Assembly: GCA_035652095.1 (NCBI GenBank)
Contig: DASREM010000038.1
Span: forward strand, 62,001 to 126,000
Reading direction: 5' to 3'
Origin: DASREM01 sp035652095
GTDB lineage: Bacteria > Acidobacteriota > Terriglobia > Terriglobales > Acidobacteriaceae
Length of the DNA: 64,000 bases
In this document: piece by piece, positions 43,404 to 50,878 of the stretch
Numbering within the stretch: the first letter of the stretch is position 1
How the letters are laid out: the number at the start of each line of letters is the position of its first letter
Translations under genes and position numbers: made by a program
Notes under the pieces: generated by a model
Databases searched by the model: none
What the model saw: the letters and a program-made list of their open reading frames with translations, nothing else
What the model was told of the DNA's origin: nothing

Positions 43404-44117
43404 CACTGCTTCTCCAGGAAAAAACTTCCTCGCAGAGTTCAGTTCAGAGAAACTGATCTGCCATTCATAGCCATTCGCTTCGCGAACGGTTTTTCTCCAA
43501 TGTTGAGTAATACCGCCTCTAATCCGGGGGCCCCGGAACCCGGACATGAAGATCAATCGAATCCTCGACTGGTACTCTGCCAGTGCAACGGATTAGCCTG
43601 GGTGCGTGTTCACTCGACGCCCGTAGGTTCTTGACAGCGAACCATTAAAGCAAGCACCTTGCCATCTGAGTAGGTCGCAGGGCGCTTTCAAAAAGAATTC
43701 CAAGTCATTGCTGGGACTGACACTTCACGGCATCCACGCACGCTCGCACCGGCAACATTCAGGAGAGAAAGGGAAACAGTGTTCAAAGTTTTGCATAACT
43801 TGGAAACCATTGTTTTGGCTCTTAATCCCAAATTCTGGCCGAGTCGAGTTTGACTCGAAAAACTTCCAGGCGACTTCCCGCCATCCACTTGAGGTTTGAA
43901 AGCTTAACCCGGTTCACATCCCGCGTCTAGCATGGAAGAAAGTGTGTGCTGCTGGCCAGAGAAGAAAGTTTTTTGACCGCAGGGGTAATCAACCTTGGAC
44001 ATGTCCTGGCGGTCGGCTTGAATGCTGTCGGCAACGCGACAAATTCTCCAAGTCGGGGTTTACTCAACTGAATAACCAAAGTGGTGATAGCGAATTCCCA
44101 AGCGAAGAGGATCGACT
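43404..44117. promoter_or_regulatory. Divergent control region of the EPS locus, 714 bases
   Basis: This is the longest gene-free stretch. It lies between the Wza gene (minus) and the hydrolase gene (plus), so promoters of the 24-kb EPS operon should be here. One clear palindrome is CGAGTC-GAGTTT-GACTCG at 43840-43857, with no T run in the direction required for termination, so it is an operator candidate. Short open frames inside look random. A long 5' leader for UpxY-dependent antitermination would fit but is not proven. Confidence 0.5.
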
Positions 44118-45239
44118 TTGAAACGTCAATTCCCCCCAGTGTTGTTCGCTTTTTGTTTGCTGTTCGCGCTCGCGTTGCTGGTAGTCTCCATCTCCTGTGG
44201 CGGCGGCAGTAGTTCCAATGCCAGCGCCCCAACTCCACCGTTCAATGCCGGTACCCTCGGTTCGGTAACGACCAAGGGCGGCCCGGAGAGTTGCTCGCAG
44301 GTGCTGGGCGGAGACGGAGGGTCTCAAGGCGCATCCTGTTATCAAGTGACCATCTCCTGCCCGAATGTGGCCGACCAGGACGTTGGCGTCAAGGTTAAGA
44401 CGCCGGTCGGAACTCCGGTCGGCACGGTTCTGTTCACCACCGGCGGCAGTGGCCAGGAATGGTATGACCAGCACTTCCAGCTGGGTACACAAATCGTCGA
44501 TCGCATGGTGGCCGCCAACTACGCCACCGTACAGTTCGCCTGGGGATACACGCCCGTGGGCTTTCCCAGCGGAGGAAACTTTGCCGGGTGGTTGACCGGG
44601 CCGGGCGGTCCGCGCCAGCTTGCCTGCCGCTGGGCCACCATCGCCAAATGGGTCCATGACAATCCCCAGATCACCAACTCAGCGGCGCCGTTCTGCGCCA
44701 CTGGAAACAGCGCCGGCTCCGGAGCGGCCGCCTACGCCATTTCCTTCTATGGCGAAGACAACATGTTCAACATGCTCGAGGAAACCAGCGGGCCTCCCTT
44801 CAGCCGCATTGATAACGGCTGTATTTGCTCGCGCAACGCGGCCCAGAATTCCGGTTGCTCCAGCATTACGCAACCCATTCAGGAGTGCTACGGGATTGAC
44901 GGCAACATGTTTATCGATCCTGCCTACAGTCCCACCGGTCGCCTCTGCTCGACTGCGGAGAACACCGGCGACACGACCAATGCCGCGACCTTCCTGCGCG
45001 ACAGCATTCTTGCTTCCGATGCCAAGCTGGACTACCCGAACATTGATATGCACTTCGTCTACGGCGGCCAGGATCCCACCTCAGGGGTGGCGCAGGGAAC
45101 CGAGTATTGGATGAAGATCACCGGCAAAGGCGGCGCTGCGCCCACCGTGGACTGCGTCCAGGATGCTCCGCACCGCATCGGCGACGTGCAGGACGGGGCC
45201 GACAAGATCGTGAATGACCTTGTCACCTTCTGCAAGTAG
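44118..45239 (+). CDS. Lipoprotein with alpha/beta-hydrolase fold
   Basis: The protein has 373 residues. Start is TTG 44118 with GAAGAGG upstream. The signal peptide ends at a lipobox-like SISC with Cys27, then a Ser-rich linker. The hydrolase part shows LFTTGGSGQEWYD (oxyanion-side loop), nucleophile elbow ATGNSAGSGA (Ser198), VYGGQDPTSG with a likely acid, and DAPHRIGD (His352). Many cysteines suggest disulfides. It resembles exported esterases or polymer-degrading enzymes, but no subfamily is certain. It sits just downstream of the EPS control region and ends at a terminator. Confidence 0.75.
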   Translation: MKRQFPPVLFAFCLLFALALLVVSISCGGGSSSNASAPTPPFNAGTLGSVTTKGGPESCSQVLGGDGGSQGASCYQVTISCPNVADQDVGVKVKTPVGTPVGTVLFTTGGSGQEWYDQHFQLGTQIVDRMVAANYATVQFAWGYTPVGFPSGGNFAGWLTGPGGPRQLACRWATIAKWVHDNPQITNSAAPFCATGNSAGSGAAAYAISFYGEDNMFNMLEETSGPPFSRIDNGCICSRNAAQNSGCSSITQPIQECYGIDGNMFIDPAYSPTGRLCSTAENTGDTTNAATFLRDSILASDAKLDYPNIDMHFVYGGQDPTSGVAQGTEYWMKITGKGGAAPTVDCVQDAPHRIGDVQDGADKIVNDLVTFCK

Positions 45240-45251
45240 TTTCCCCTCGCA

Positions 45252-45285
45252 ATGCCCGGGCCGTGCTGCCCGGGCATTTGCTCTT
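45252..45285 (+). terminator. Terminator after the lipoprotein hydrolase
   Basis: A perfect ten-bp stem AATGCCCGGG (45252-45261) / CCCGGGCATT (45270-45279) is followed by TGCTCTTCTTT, a T-rich tail. It isolates the hydrolase gene from the acyl-carrier cassette. Confidence 0.85.
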
Positions 45286-45348
45286 CTTTCTGGCGAAACG
45301 GCCCCCCATATCCAAATATTTTCCTTAACAAGTGCAAATTATTGACTA

Positions 45349-45378
45349 TTGACAGGATACGAGAGCTGGCCGAACAAT
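45349..45378 (+). promoter_or_regulatory. Candidate sigma-70-type promoter of the aminoacyl cassette
   Basis: TTGACA (45349-45354) is a perfect -35 box, and AACAAT (45373-45378) is a possible -10 box at an 18-base spacing. Transcription would begin close to 45385, just before the hairpin at 45392-45414 and about 95 bases before the acyltransferase gene. Confidence 0.45.
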
Positions 45379-45391
45379 ATCCTGCAACGTC

Positions 45392-45415
45392 AAACTCCGC
45401 TTGCGGCGGAGTTTT
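45392..45415 (+). promoter_or_regulatory. Leader hairpin with T-run (attenuator or stabiliser)
   Basis: AAACTCCGC (45392-45400) pairs perfectly with GCGGAGTTT (45406-45414) around TTGCG, and the run continues as TTTT. It has terminator shape but lies between a likely promoter and the first gene of the cassette, so it could be an attenuator or a 5'-end stabilising structure. Confidence 0.45.
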
Positions 45416-45480
45416 CAGGTGCTCGCCATTCTCTTGATCTGGCCTGCTATCTGCTTCAAATCCTTTGGTAAAGGTCTGCA

Positions 45481-46062
45481 ATGTTTGAAAACCTGCGTGC
45501 GGATTATGCGAGGGTGAGAGTGGACCGCAGCCGCACTTTGCGGAACGGCGGATGGAAGCGCTCCAGCTTTCTTGAGAATGTGCGCATTACCCTGGCGCTG
45601 ACAACCTGGTGCGTGATCTCGTACCGTTTCTCGCGATGGGTGTTCAAGTTGCGCATTCCTGTCGTTCGCCAGTTCCTGAGCCTTGTGGCCGTGATCTTTC
45701 AGCGCTGGGTCGAGCTGTGGACCGCAGTTTACATTTCCAGGGAAGCCGACATTGGCCCAGGTCTGCTGGTCCACACGCCCTATGGAATTTGTATTGGTCC
45801 CACCAGGATTGGGAGCAATTGCACGGTCGGAACCGGAGTTCTGATCGCCGGCGGGTCGCGCGGAGTGGGCGACAACGTCTATTTCGGCCCGGGTGCGAAA
45901 GTCATCGGCGATACGCGGATTGGCAACAATGTAGTGATCGTGGCCAACAGCCTGGTGCTGTCGGACGTTCCCGACAACACGACCATCGTGGGTGTTCCGG
46001 CGCGCATTCGTCTCCCCGGCGGGCAGCCGCGCCGTTTTCAGACAGTCGCAGCATCGAATTAA
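45481..46062 (+). CDS. Left-handed beta-helix acyltransferase, serine-acetyltransferase-like
   Basis: The protein has 193 residues. An amphipathic/hydrophobic N-terminal part (LTTWCVISYRFSRWVF) precedes a hexapeptide-repeat beta-helix: YISREADIGPGLLVHTPYGICIGPTRIGSNCTVGTGVLI, then VGDNVYFGPGAKVIGDTRIGNNVVIVANS and VPDNTTIVGVPARI. The His in LLVHTPYG is the likely catalytic base. It resembles CysE but is shorter and lacks the CysE N-terminal domain, so it could acetylate another small hydroxyl substrate. It opens the cassette with the dehydrogenase, adenylation enzyme and ACP. Confidence 0.82.
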   Translation: MFENLRADYARVRVDRSRTLRNGGWKRSSFLENVRITLALTTWCVISYRFSRWVFKLRIPVVRQFLSLVAVIFQRWVELWTAVYISREADIGPGLLVHTPYGICIGPTRIGSNCTVGTGVLIAGGSRGVGDNVYFGPGAKVIGDTRIGNNVVIVANSLVLSDVPDNTTIVGVPARIRLPGGQPRRFQTVAASN

Positions 46063-46111
46063 GAATTCGAAAATCACGCCCAACTAAAAGGGCCTGGAGA
46101 GAGAGCCGCTC

Positions 46112-47257
46112 TTGGACTTTGCATGGAGTGAGGAACAGCGTCAGTTTCGCCAGGAAGTCATTCGCTTCGCCAGGGAAGAGTTGAACGACAATGTCATTGA
46201 TCGTGACTTGAACGAGGAATTCTCCTGGGACCTCTGGAAGAAGTGCGCGAAATTCGGCATCCAGGGTCTTCCCATCAGCTCCGAATATGGCGGCAGCCAG
46301 GCCGATATTCTCACCACTGTGTGCGGCCTGGAAGCCCTGGGATACGGCTGCCGCGACAACGGGCTCATATTCTCCATCAACGCCCACATGTGGAGTTCCG
46401 AGATTCCCATCTCCGCCTTCGGAACCGAAGCGCAGAAAAAGAAATATCTTCCCAACCTGGTCAACGGCGAGTGGGTCGGCGTTCACGCCATGACCGAGCC
46501 CATGTCGGGATCCGATGCCTACAGCATGCGCAGCCGCGCCGAGCGCAAAGGCAATTGCTATGTGATCAACGGCTCCAAGACGTTCATCACCAACGCGCAG
46601 AACGCAGAATTCGTCATCGTCTTTGCCAAGCTGGATTCTCCCGAGAGCGCCGGCGGCGTTACAGGTTTCATCGTCGACAAGGGCACGCCCGGCTTCACCA
46701 TCAGCAAAAAACTCCACAAGATGGGTTTGCGCACCTCTCCGATGGCAGAGTTGGCGTTCGTGGATTGTGAAGTCCCACTTGAAAATCTTCTGGGAAAGGA
46801 AGGCGGCGGTCCAGCGATTTTCACCGCGTCCATGGAGTGGGAGCGCATCTGCATCCTCGCCAGCCATCTCGGCGCGATGCAGCGCATGCTGGAAACTTCG
46901 GTGAAGTACGCCAAGGAGCGTCATCAGTTTGGGCAGCCTATCGGCCAGTTTCCGCCCATCTCCGACAAGATCGCCGAAATGGATATTCGCCTCGAGACAT
47001 CTCGCCTGGTGCTCTACAAAGCAGCGTGGCTGAAGAGCCAGGGCAAGCACCCCTTACGCGAAGCTTCTATCGCCAAGGCGTACGTAGCCGACGCCTGCAT
47101 CAAGACGGCTCTCGATGCCATCCAGATTCACGGCGGCTACGGTTACATGACCGAATACCAGATCGAGCGGGAATTGCGGGACGCGATTTCCGGCAAGATT
47201 TACTCCGGCACCACTGAGATTCAGAAAAAGATCATTGCCGGCTTCCACGGCCTGTGA
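46112..47257 (+). CDS. Acyl-CoA-dehydrogenase-like flavoprotein, prolyl-ACP oxidase candidate
   Basis: The protein has 381 residues. Start TTG 46112 has GGAGAG upstream. FAD-binding parts are VHAMTEPMSGSDA (124-136) and the FITN block near 158. The position that in MCAD carries the catalytic Glu is Ser365 (IYSGTTEIQ), whereas Glu244 in SMEWERICI occupies the place used by isovaleryl-CoA and prolyl-carrier-protein dehydrogenases (PltE, RedW type). The surrounding MEWER...LGAMQ...RHQFGQPIG also resembles that group as I recall it. It probably oxidises an aminoacyl group held on the ACP encoded two genes later. Confidence 0.82.
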   Translation: MDFAWSEEQRQFRQEVIRFAREELNDNVIDRDLNEEFSWDLWKKCAKFGIQGLPISSEYGGSQADILTTVCGLEALGYGCRDNGLIFSINAHMWSSEIPISAFGTEAQKKKYLPNLVNGEWVGVHAMTEPMSGSDAYSMRSRAERKGNCYVINGSKTFITNAQNAEFVIVFAKLDSPESAGGVTGFIVDKGTPGFTISKKLHKMGLRTSPMAELAFVDCEVPLENLLGKEGGGPAIFTASMEWERICILASHLGAMQRMLETSVKYAKERHQFGQPIGQFPPISDKIAEMDIRLETSRLVLYKAAWLKSQGKHPLREASIAKAYVADACIKTALDAIQIHGGYGYMTEYQIERELRDAISGKIYSGTTEIQKKIIAGFHGL

Positions 47258-47282
47258 TCGAACTATTTTTGAGGGGACCAAC

Positions 47283-48863
47283 GTGCCTTACATCCTGCAG
47301 CAATACCTGACCGAGAGCGCGAAAAGCCGCGCCGATCATCCCGCGGTCTGGGCCCGCGGACGCACGCTGAGCTATCGCGAGCTGGATCAACGTTCCAACC
47401 AGTTGGCGAATTTTCTGCATGAGCGCGGCATCAGGAAGGGTGATCGCATCGGCATCTTCTTTCCCAAGGCGGTAGAGTCGCTGGTCGCCATGTTCGGCGC
47501 CTTGAAAGCCGGCGCGGTCTATGTGCCGCTCGATCCCAACCAACCGGCGGACCGCATCAGCTACATCATCGGCAACTGCGGCATCCGTGGCCTGGTGACC
47601 ACCGACGAGCGTTTGAAGTTGCTCCCGCCTGAAATCATCCCCTCGGTCGAATTCACGCTCCTGACGCATGAGTTCGCCAACGGCACGCCGCGAGACAACT
47701 CGCTGCCCTGGAGCGAACTGGATCGCTACTCGGCTGATTCTTCTCCTGCTTTGCAGTCCACCACCACCGACCTGGCTTACATCCTGTACACCTCCGGATC
47801 CACGGGGCGTCCCAAGGGCGTAATGCTGTCCCATCAGAATGCCCTGACCTTCACTGAGTGGTGCGCCGACACGTTTCACATCGGTAGCGAGGACCGCATG
47901 TCGAACCATGCGCCTCTGCATTTCGATCTGTCGGTCTTCGATGTCTACAACAGCATCAAGGCGGGCGCCACCGTGTACATGGTGCCGGATGAGATTGCGG
48001 TGTTCCCGGCAAGTCTTGCCAACTGGATCGAACAGCAGCAGATCACGGTTTGGTATTCGGTTCCCTCGGCGTTGGTTTACCTCGTGTTGCATGGAAAAAT
48101 CAGCGCGGAAAAGTTCCGCCAGCTTCGGACCATTCTCTTTGCCGGCGAAGTGTTCCCGCAGAAATATCTGAAGCAACTCGCGGAGATGCTGCCGCACATT
48201 GATCTCTACAATCTCTACGGTCCTACCGAAACCAATGTTTGCACCTACTACCAGGTGGACCGGGCGAAGTTGCCCTCCATGGACAAGCTGCCGATCGGGC
48301 ATGCCTGCGCGAACACCGAGGTGTTCGCGGTGGATGACCAGGACCGCATCGTGGGCGTAGGCGGTGTGGGCGAGCTTTTCGTGCGCGGCCCCTCAGTGAC
48401 TCCAGGGTACTGGGGAGATCCGGAAAAAACCCAGAAGATGTGCGTGCCCAACAAATTTCAGCGCCACTTCGAAGAGAAAATGTATCGTACCGGCGATCTC
48501 GTCTCGCCCGACGAAAACGGGGATTACTACTTTCTGGGACGCCGTGACAATCAGATCAAGAGCCGGGGCTATCGCATCGAGTTGGGCGAGATCGAGGCTG
48601 CCTTGCTCAGTCATCCGGGGGTTTGTGAGGCGGCGGTGATTGCGGTTCCCGACGAAGAAATCGGAAATCGCATTCGGGCTTTTGTTTATCTCCACCAGGC
48701 CGGTACGCTTACGGCAGTGGACTTGCAGCAGCATTGTGCAACGCGCGTGCCCAAATACATGATCCCGGAATCCATCGAAATGCGCGACGTGCTGCCCAAG
48801 ACTTCAACCGGTAAAATCGATCGCGTACGACTGGCACAGGCCACGGCGCATGCAGCCGACTGA
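47283..48863 (+). CDS. Stand-alone amino-acid adenylation enzyme, predicted proline
   Basis: The protein has 526 residues. Start GTG 47283 follows GAGGGG; an upstream in-frame start would overlap the dehydrogenase. Core motifs are YTSGSTGRPKGV (A3), YGPTETNVC (A5), YRTGDL (A7) and the catalytic Lys511 (KTSTGKIDR, A10). By eye alignment to GrsA the ten pocket residues are D215, L216, F219, Y258, L285, A287, L311, V319, C320 and K511, i.e. DLFYLALVCK. I recognise this as a proline code of PltF/CloN4-type enzymes (from memory). It would activate L-proline with ATP and load the adjacent ACP. Confidence 0.88.
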   Translation: MPYILQQYLTESAKSRADHPAVWARGRTLSYRELDQRSNQLANFLHERGIRKGDRIGIFFPKAVESLVAMFGALKAGAVYVPLDPNQPADRISYIIGNCGIRGLVTTDERLKLLPPEIIPSVEFTLLTHEFANGTPRDNSLPWSELDRYSADSSPALQSTTTDLAYILYTSGSTGRPKGVMLSHQNALTFTEWCADTFHIGSEDRMSNHAPLHFDLSVFDVYNSIKAGATVYMVPDEIAVFPASLANWIEQQQITVWYSVPSALVYLVLHGKISAEKFRQLRTILFAGEVFPQKYLKQLAEMLPHIDLYNLYGPTETNVCTYYQVDRAKLPSMDKLPIGHACANTEVFAVDDQDRIVGVGGVGELFVRGPSVTPGYWGDPEKTQKMCVPNKFQRHFEEKMYRTGDLVSPDENGDYYFLGRRDNQIKSRGYRIELGEIEAALLSHPGVCEAAVIAVPDEEIGNRIRAFVYLHQAGTLTAVDLQQHCATRVPKYMIPESIEMRDVLPKTSTGKIDRVRLAQATAHAAD

Positions 48864-48934
48864 CGAACGTAGATCGCTCGAAGACAGACGGAATCTAGCC
48901 GCTCGCGGCGGCAATACGTAAGGGGGAAATTACC

Positions 48935-49204
48935 TTGGATCCAAGTTCGGTAAAGTCTCAGATAAGGCAGTTCGTTCTGGAGAACGCCCAAAGCAAAGGT
49001 GTGACCACCGTCTCTGATACCGACTCTCTTACCGAGATCGGCGTAGTTGACTCGTTGGGAATCTTCCGCCTGGTGTCCTTCCTGGAGGACTCATTCGGCG
49101 TGCGCATTTCGGACGAAGAGATTGTTCACGACAACTTCCAGACGATCGCCGAGATTGAGCGGTTCGTGAGCGGGAAACTCGCCAGTAAAGCAGTTTCGAA
49201 GTAA
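48935..49204 (+). CDS. Acyl/peptidyl carrier protein
   Basis: The protein has 89 residues. Start is TTG 48935 with AAGGGGGAA upstream. Ser40 in VVDSLGIFRL is the phosphopantetheine site, preceded by DTDSLTEIG and followed by SFLEDSFGVRISDEEI, the usual helix II-III layout. As a free-standing carrier beside an adenylation enzyme and a dehydrogenase it is expected to hold the activated amino acid during oxidation. A palindromic terminator follows. Confidence 0.93.
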   Translation: MDPSSVKSQIRQFVLENAQSKGVTTVSDTDSLTEIGVVDSLGIFRLVSFLEDSFGVRISDEEIVHDNFQTIAEIERFVSGKLASKAVSK

Positions 49205-49224
49205 CCAGGGACCAAACAAGAAAC

Positions 49225-49248
49225 ACCCCAGAGATTCCTCTCTGGGGT
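49225..49248. terminator. Bidirectional hairpin between convergent genes
   Basis: ACCCCAGAG (49225-49233) is the perfect complement of CTCTGGGGT (49240-49248), loop ATTCCT. It sits between the ACP gene (plus) and the di-heme protein gene (minus), 10-20 bases from each stop. The T runs are weak in both directions. Confidence 0.65.
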
Positions 49249-49258
49249 CCGGTTGAAT

Positions 49259-50527
49259 CTACAGCGAGCTGATGAAGTCGATCAGGTCAGTCTGGTCCTG
49301 CGTCGAGAGGGCCGAGAACTTGGTGATTACCTGACTGGCCTCTCCCCCATGCTGCAGAATCGCATCCATCACCGTCTTGGCGCGGCCGTCATGCAGTAAG
49401 CCGTTGCCGTTCGTGACTCTGGAGGACAGGCCCCAGAGCGGCGTGGTGCGAAACATCGAGCCCGTCGCCAAGCCCAACGGAAGTCCGTCCTGCAGACCGG
49501 GACCCATGTCGTGCAACAGCAGGTCCGAATAGGGATTCACCGGCTGCTGCTCCAGCGCTTTGCTTTCGAGGGTTGAGCCTTTGAAAATCAAGGGAACGAT
49601 CACCGTCGCCTTCGTGGTGAAGGCGCCCTTGGTGGGCGATACCGGCGGAATGTGACAGAGATTGCACCCGACGGTATTGAACTGGGTCTGCCCGTTGGTG
49701 TTGCCGGCGCCGGGCGTGTTTGGCGCCAGGTACAACACGTAATGGTACCCATCCAGCATCATGGTGCCGTCATCATTCGGCTGCTTGCTGATCGAGCAGT
49801 TGGGTGGAATCGGCTTACCGGAAGGCAGGTCCTCGGTTGGGAACAGCGGGTTGGTGACCCCAATATCATGCTGAAGGGCTGAGGCGGCAATCTGTTCCAG
49901 GGTGGCAAATTGTGCCTTCAGTCCAAAGCGCCCGATCTTGAGCTTATTGTTCTGGTCCAGCACCATGTTCGCCATGCCGTGGACGCCCATGCCCTTGTCA
50001 ACCGCGTTGGCCATGATCTGGGCATCCGGGATATTGTCCAGCAGTCCCATGCCAAACAATTGCGGCGGTTGGTGGACCGCGATGATGGTCGCGTCCGCGG
50101 GAACCTTCTCGCCCTTCAGGATGCAGTTCGGCTTGAAGATCTGGTTTGACTTGGGTTGCAGAAACATCCCACCTTCGTTCGTCAGCGGATCGAAGGTTCC
50201 ATTGGTGATGGTCCCGAAGAATGTGGACATCTTGGTAGAGTTTCCGCCTGTCACCGGACTGGAGTGACAATCGCTGCAAGCGTCCTGCGTGAACACCGGC
50301 CCCAAGCCCTGCTGGGGGTCCCATATGTGAATGAAAGACTGGAAACCGCCCCCAAAGATGGTCATCTCGGTGGAGGTTAGGTTCGGAATAGGGTCGCCCA
50401 ACATTGTCTGGGCGCGAACATCTGATCTGGTGGTGTTCAAAAGCCAATAGCCGGCAGTGATCAGCATGACTGCAGCCACGACGAAGCTAATTCTGCGCAC
50501 CCTCGAGGTAGAACAGGAGCGATTCAT
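49259..50527 (-). CDS. Di-heme oxidoreductase family protein (DUF1111)
   Basis: The protein has 422 residues from ATG 50527 (GGAGG six bases upstream); a TTG at 50551 is less likely. An N-terminal membrane/signal helix is followed by two heme c sites, C84-x2-C87-H88 (CSDCH) and C288-x2-C291-H292 (CNLCH). Other DUF1111 marks are GLGPVFTQDACSDCH, GRFGLKAQFATLEQIAA, GVTNPLFPTED, TTPLWGLSSR and FLHDGRA-like LLHDGRAKTV. The family sits in the periplasm and resembles cytochrome c peroxidases; its natural reaction is not established. Confidence 0.9.
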   Translation of the reverse strand: MNRSCSTSRVRRISFVVAAVMLITAGYWLLNTTRSDVRAQTMLGDPIPNLTSTEMTIFGGGFQSFIHIWDPQQGLGPVFTQDACSDCHSSPVTGGNSTKMSTFFGTITNGTFDPLTNEGGMFLQPKSNQIFKPNCILKGEKVPADATIIAVHQPPQLFGMGLLDNIPDAQIMANAVDKGMGVHGMANMVLDQNNKLKIGRFGLKAQFATLEQIAASALQHDIGVTNPLFPTEDLPSGKPIPPNCSISKQPNDDGTMMLDGYHYVLYLAPNTPGAGNTNGQTQFNTVGCNLCHIPPVSPTKGAFTTKATVIVPLIFKGSTLESKALEQQPVNPYSDLLLHDMGPGLQDGLPLGLATGSMFRTTPLWGLSSRVTNGNGLLHDGRAKTVMDAILQHGGEASQVITKFSALSTQDQTDLIDFISSL

Positions 50528-50878
50528 GGGTGGCCTCCATCCTCTTTCCAAAATTCAGAGCACAACGTTGCGTTAGAGTGGGCCTCGTGGCGATGGGGTT
50601 GCAGAAGTGTACCTCTTAACCCGCATCTCGTGTCAATGGTGCAAATGGTTGCACTAAGGCCTTTCGCAAGTGCTCAGAGCGTCGGCGCGGTTGGAATCAT
50701 ATCGCTTCTACTGCCTGCGGGTGCGTCTTCCGTCGTGGGAGAATCCAGGAATTCAACATCAATGCGCCAACGCGAGCGTCAGCGATTGCCGGGGCGGTAG
50801 CTAAATCTGTAACGGCTCGCGCTCGAGCGCGAAGCATACTGAAACGACATTTTCCACTATTTGTATTGTCCGCTGCGC
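50528..50878. other. Gene-free stretch with one palindrome
   Basis: These 351 bases lie upstream of the di-heme gene and downstream of the decarboxylase gene. A perfect inverted repeat GTGCAA-ATGG-TTGCAC (50639-50654), about 110 bases upstream of the di-heme start, is a possible operator. A 61-codon minus frame (50697-50882) overlaps the decarboxylase stop and does not look coding. Confidence 0.45.

Noticed and set aside
43840..43857. CGAGTC/GACTCG palindrome as a terminator
   Set aside because: The stem is short and no T run follows in either transcription direction.
43404..44117. A c-di-GMP (GEMM) riboswitch upstream of the EPS genes
   Set aside because: I looked for the conserved GGGCAAACC and GACGCAAAGCC parts on both strands and did not find them; a short ACGCACCCAGG stretch is not enough.
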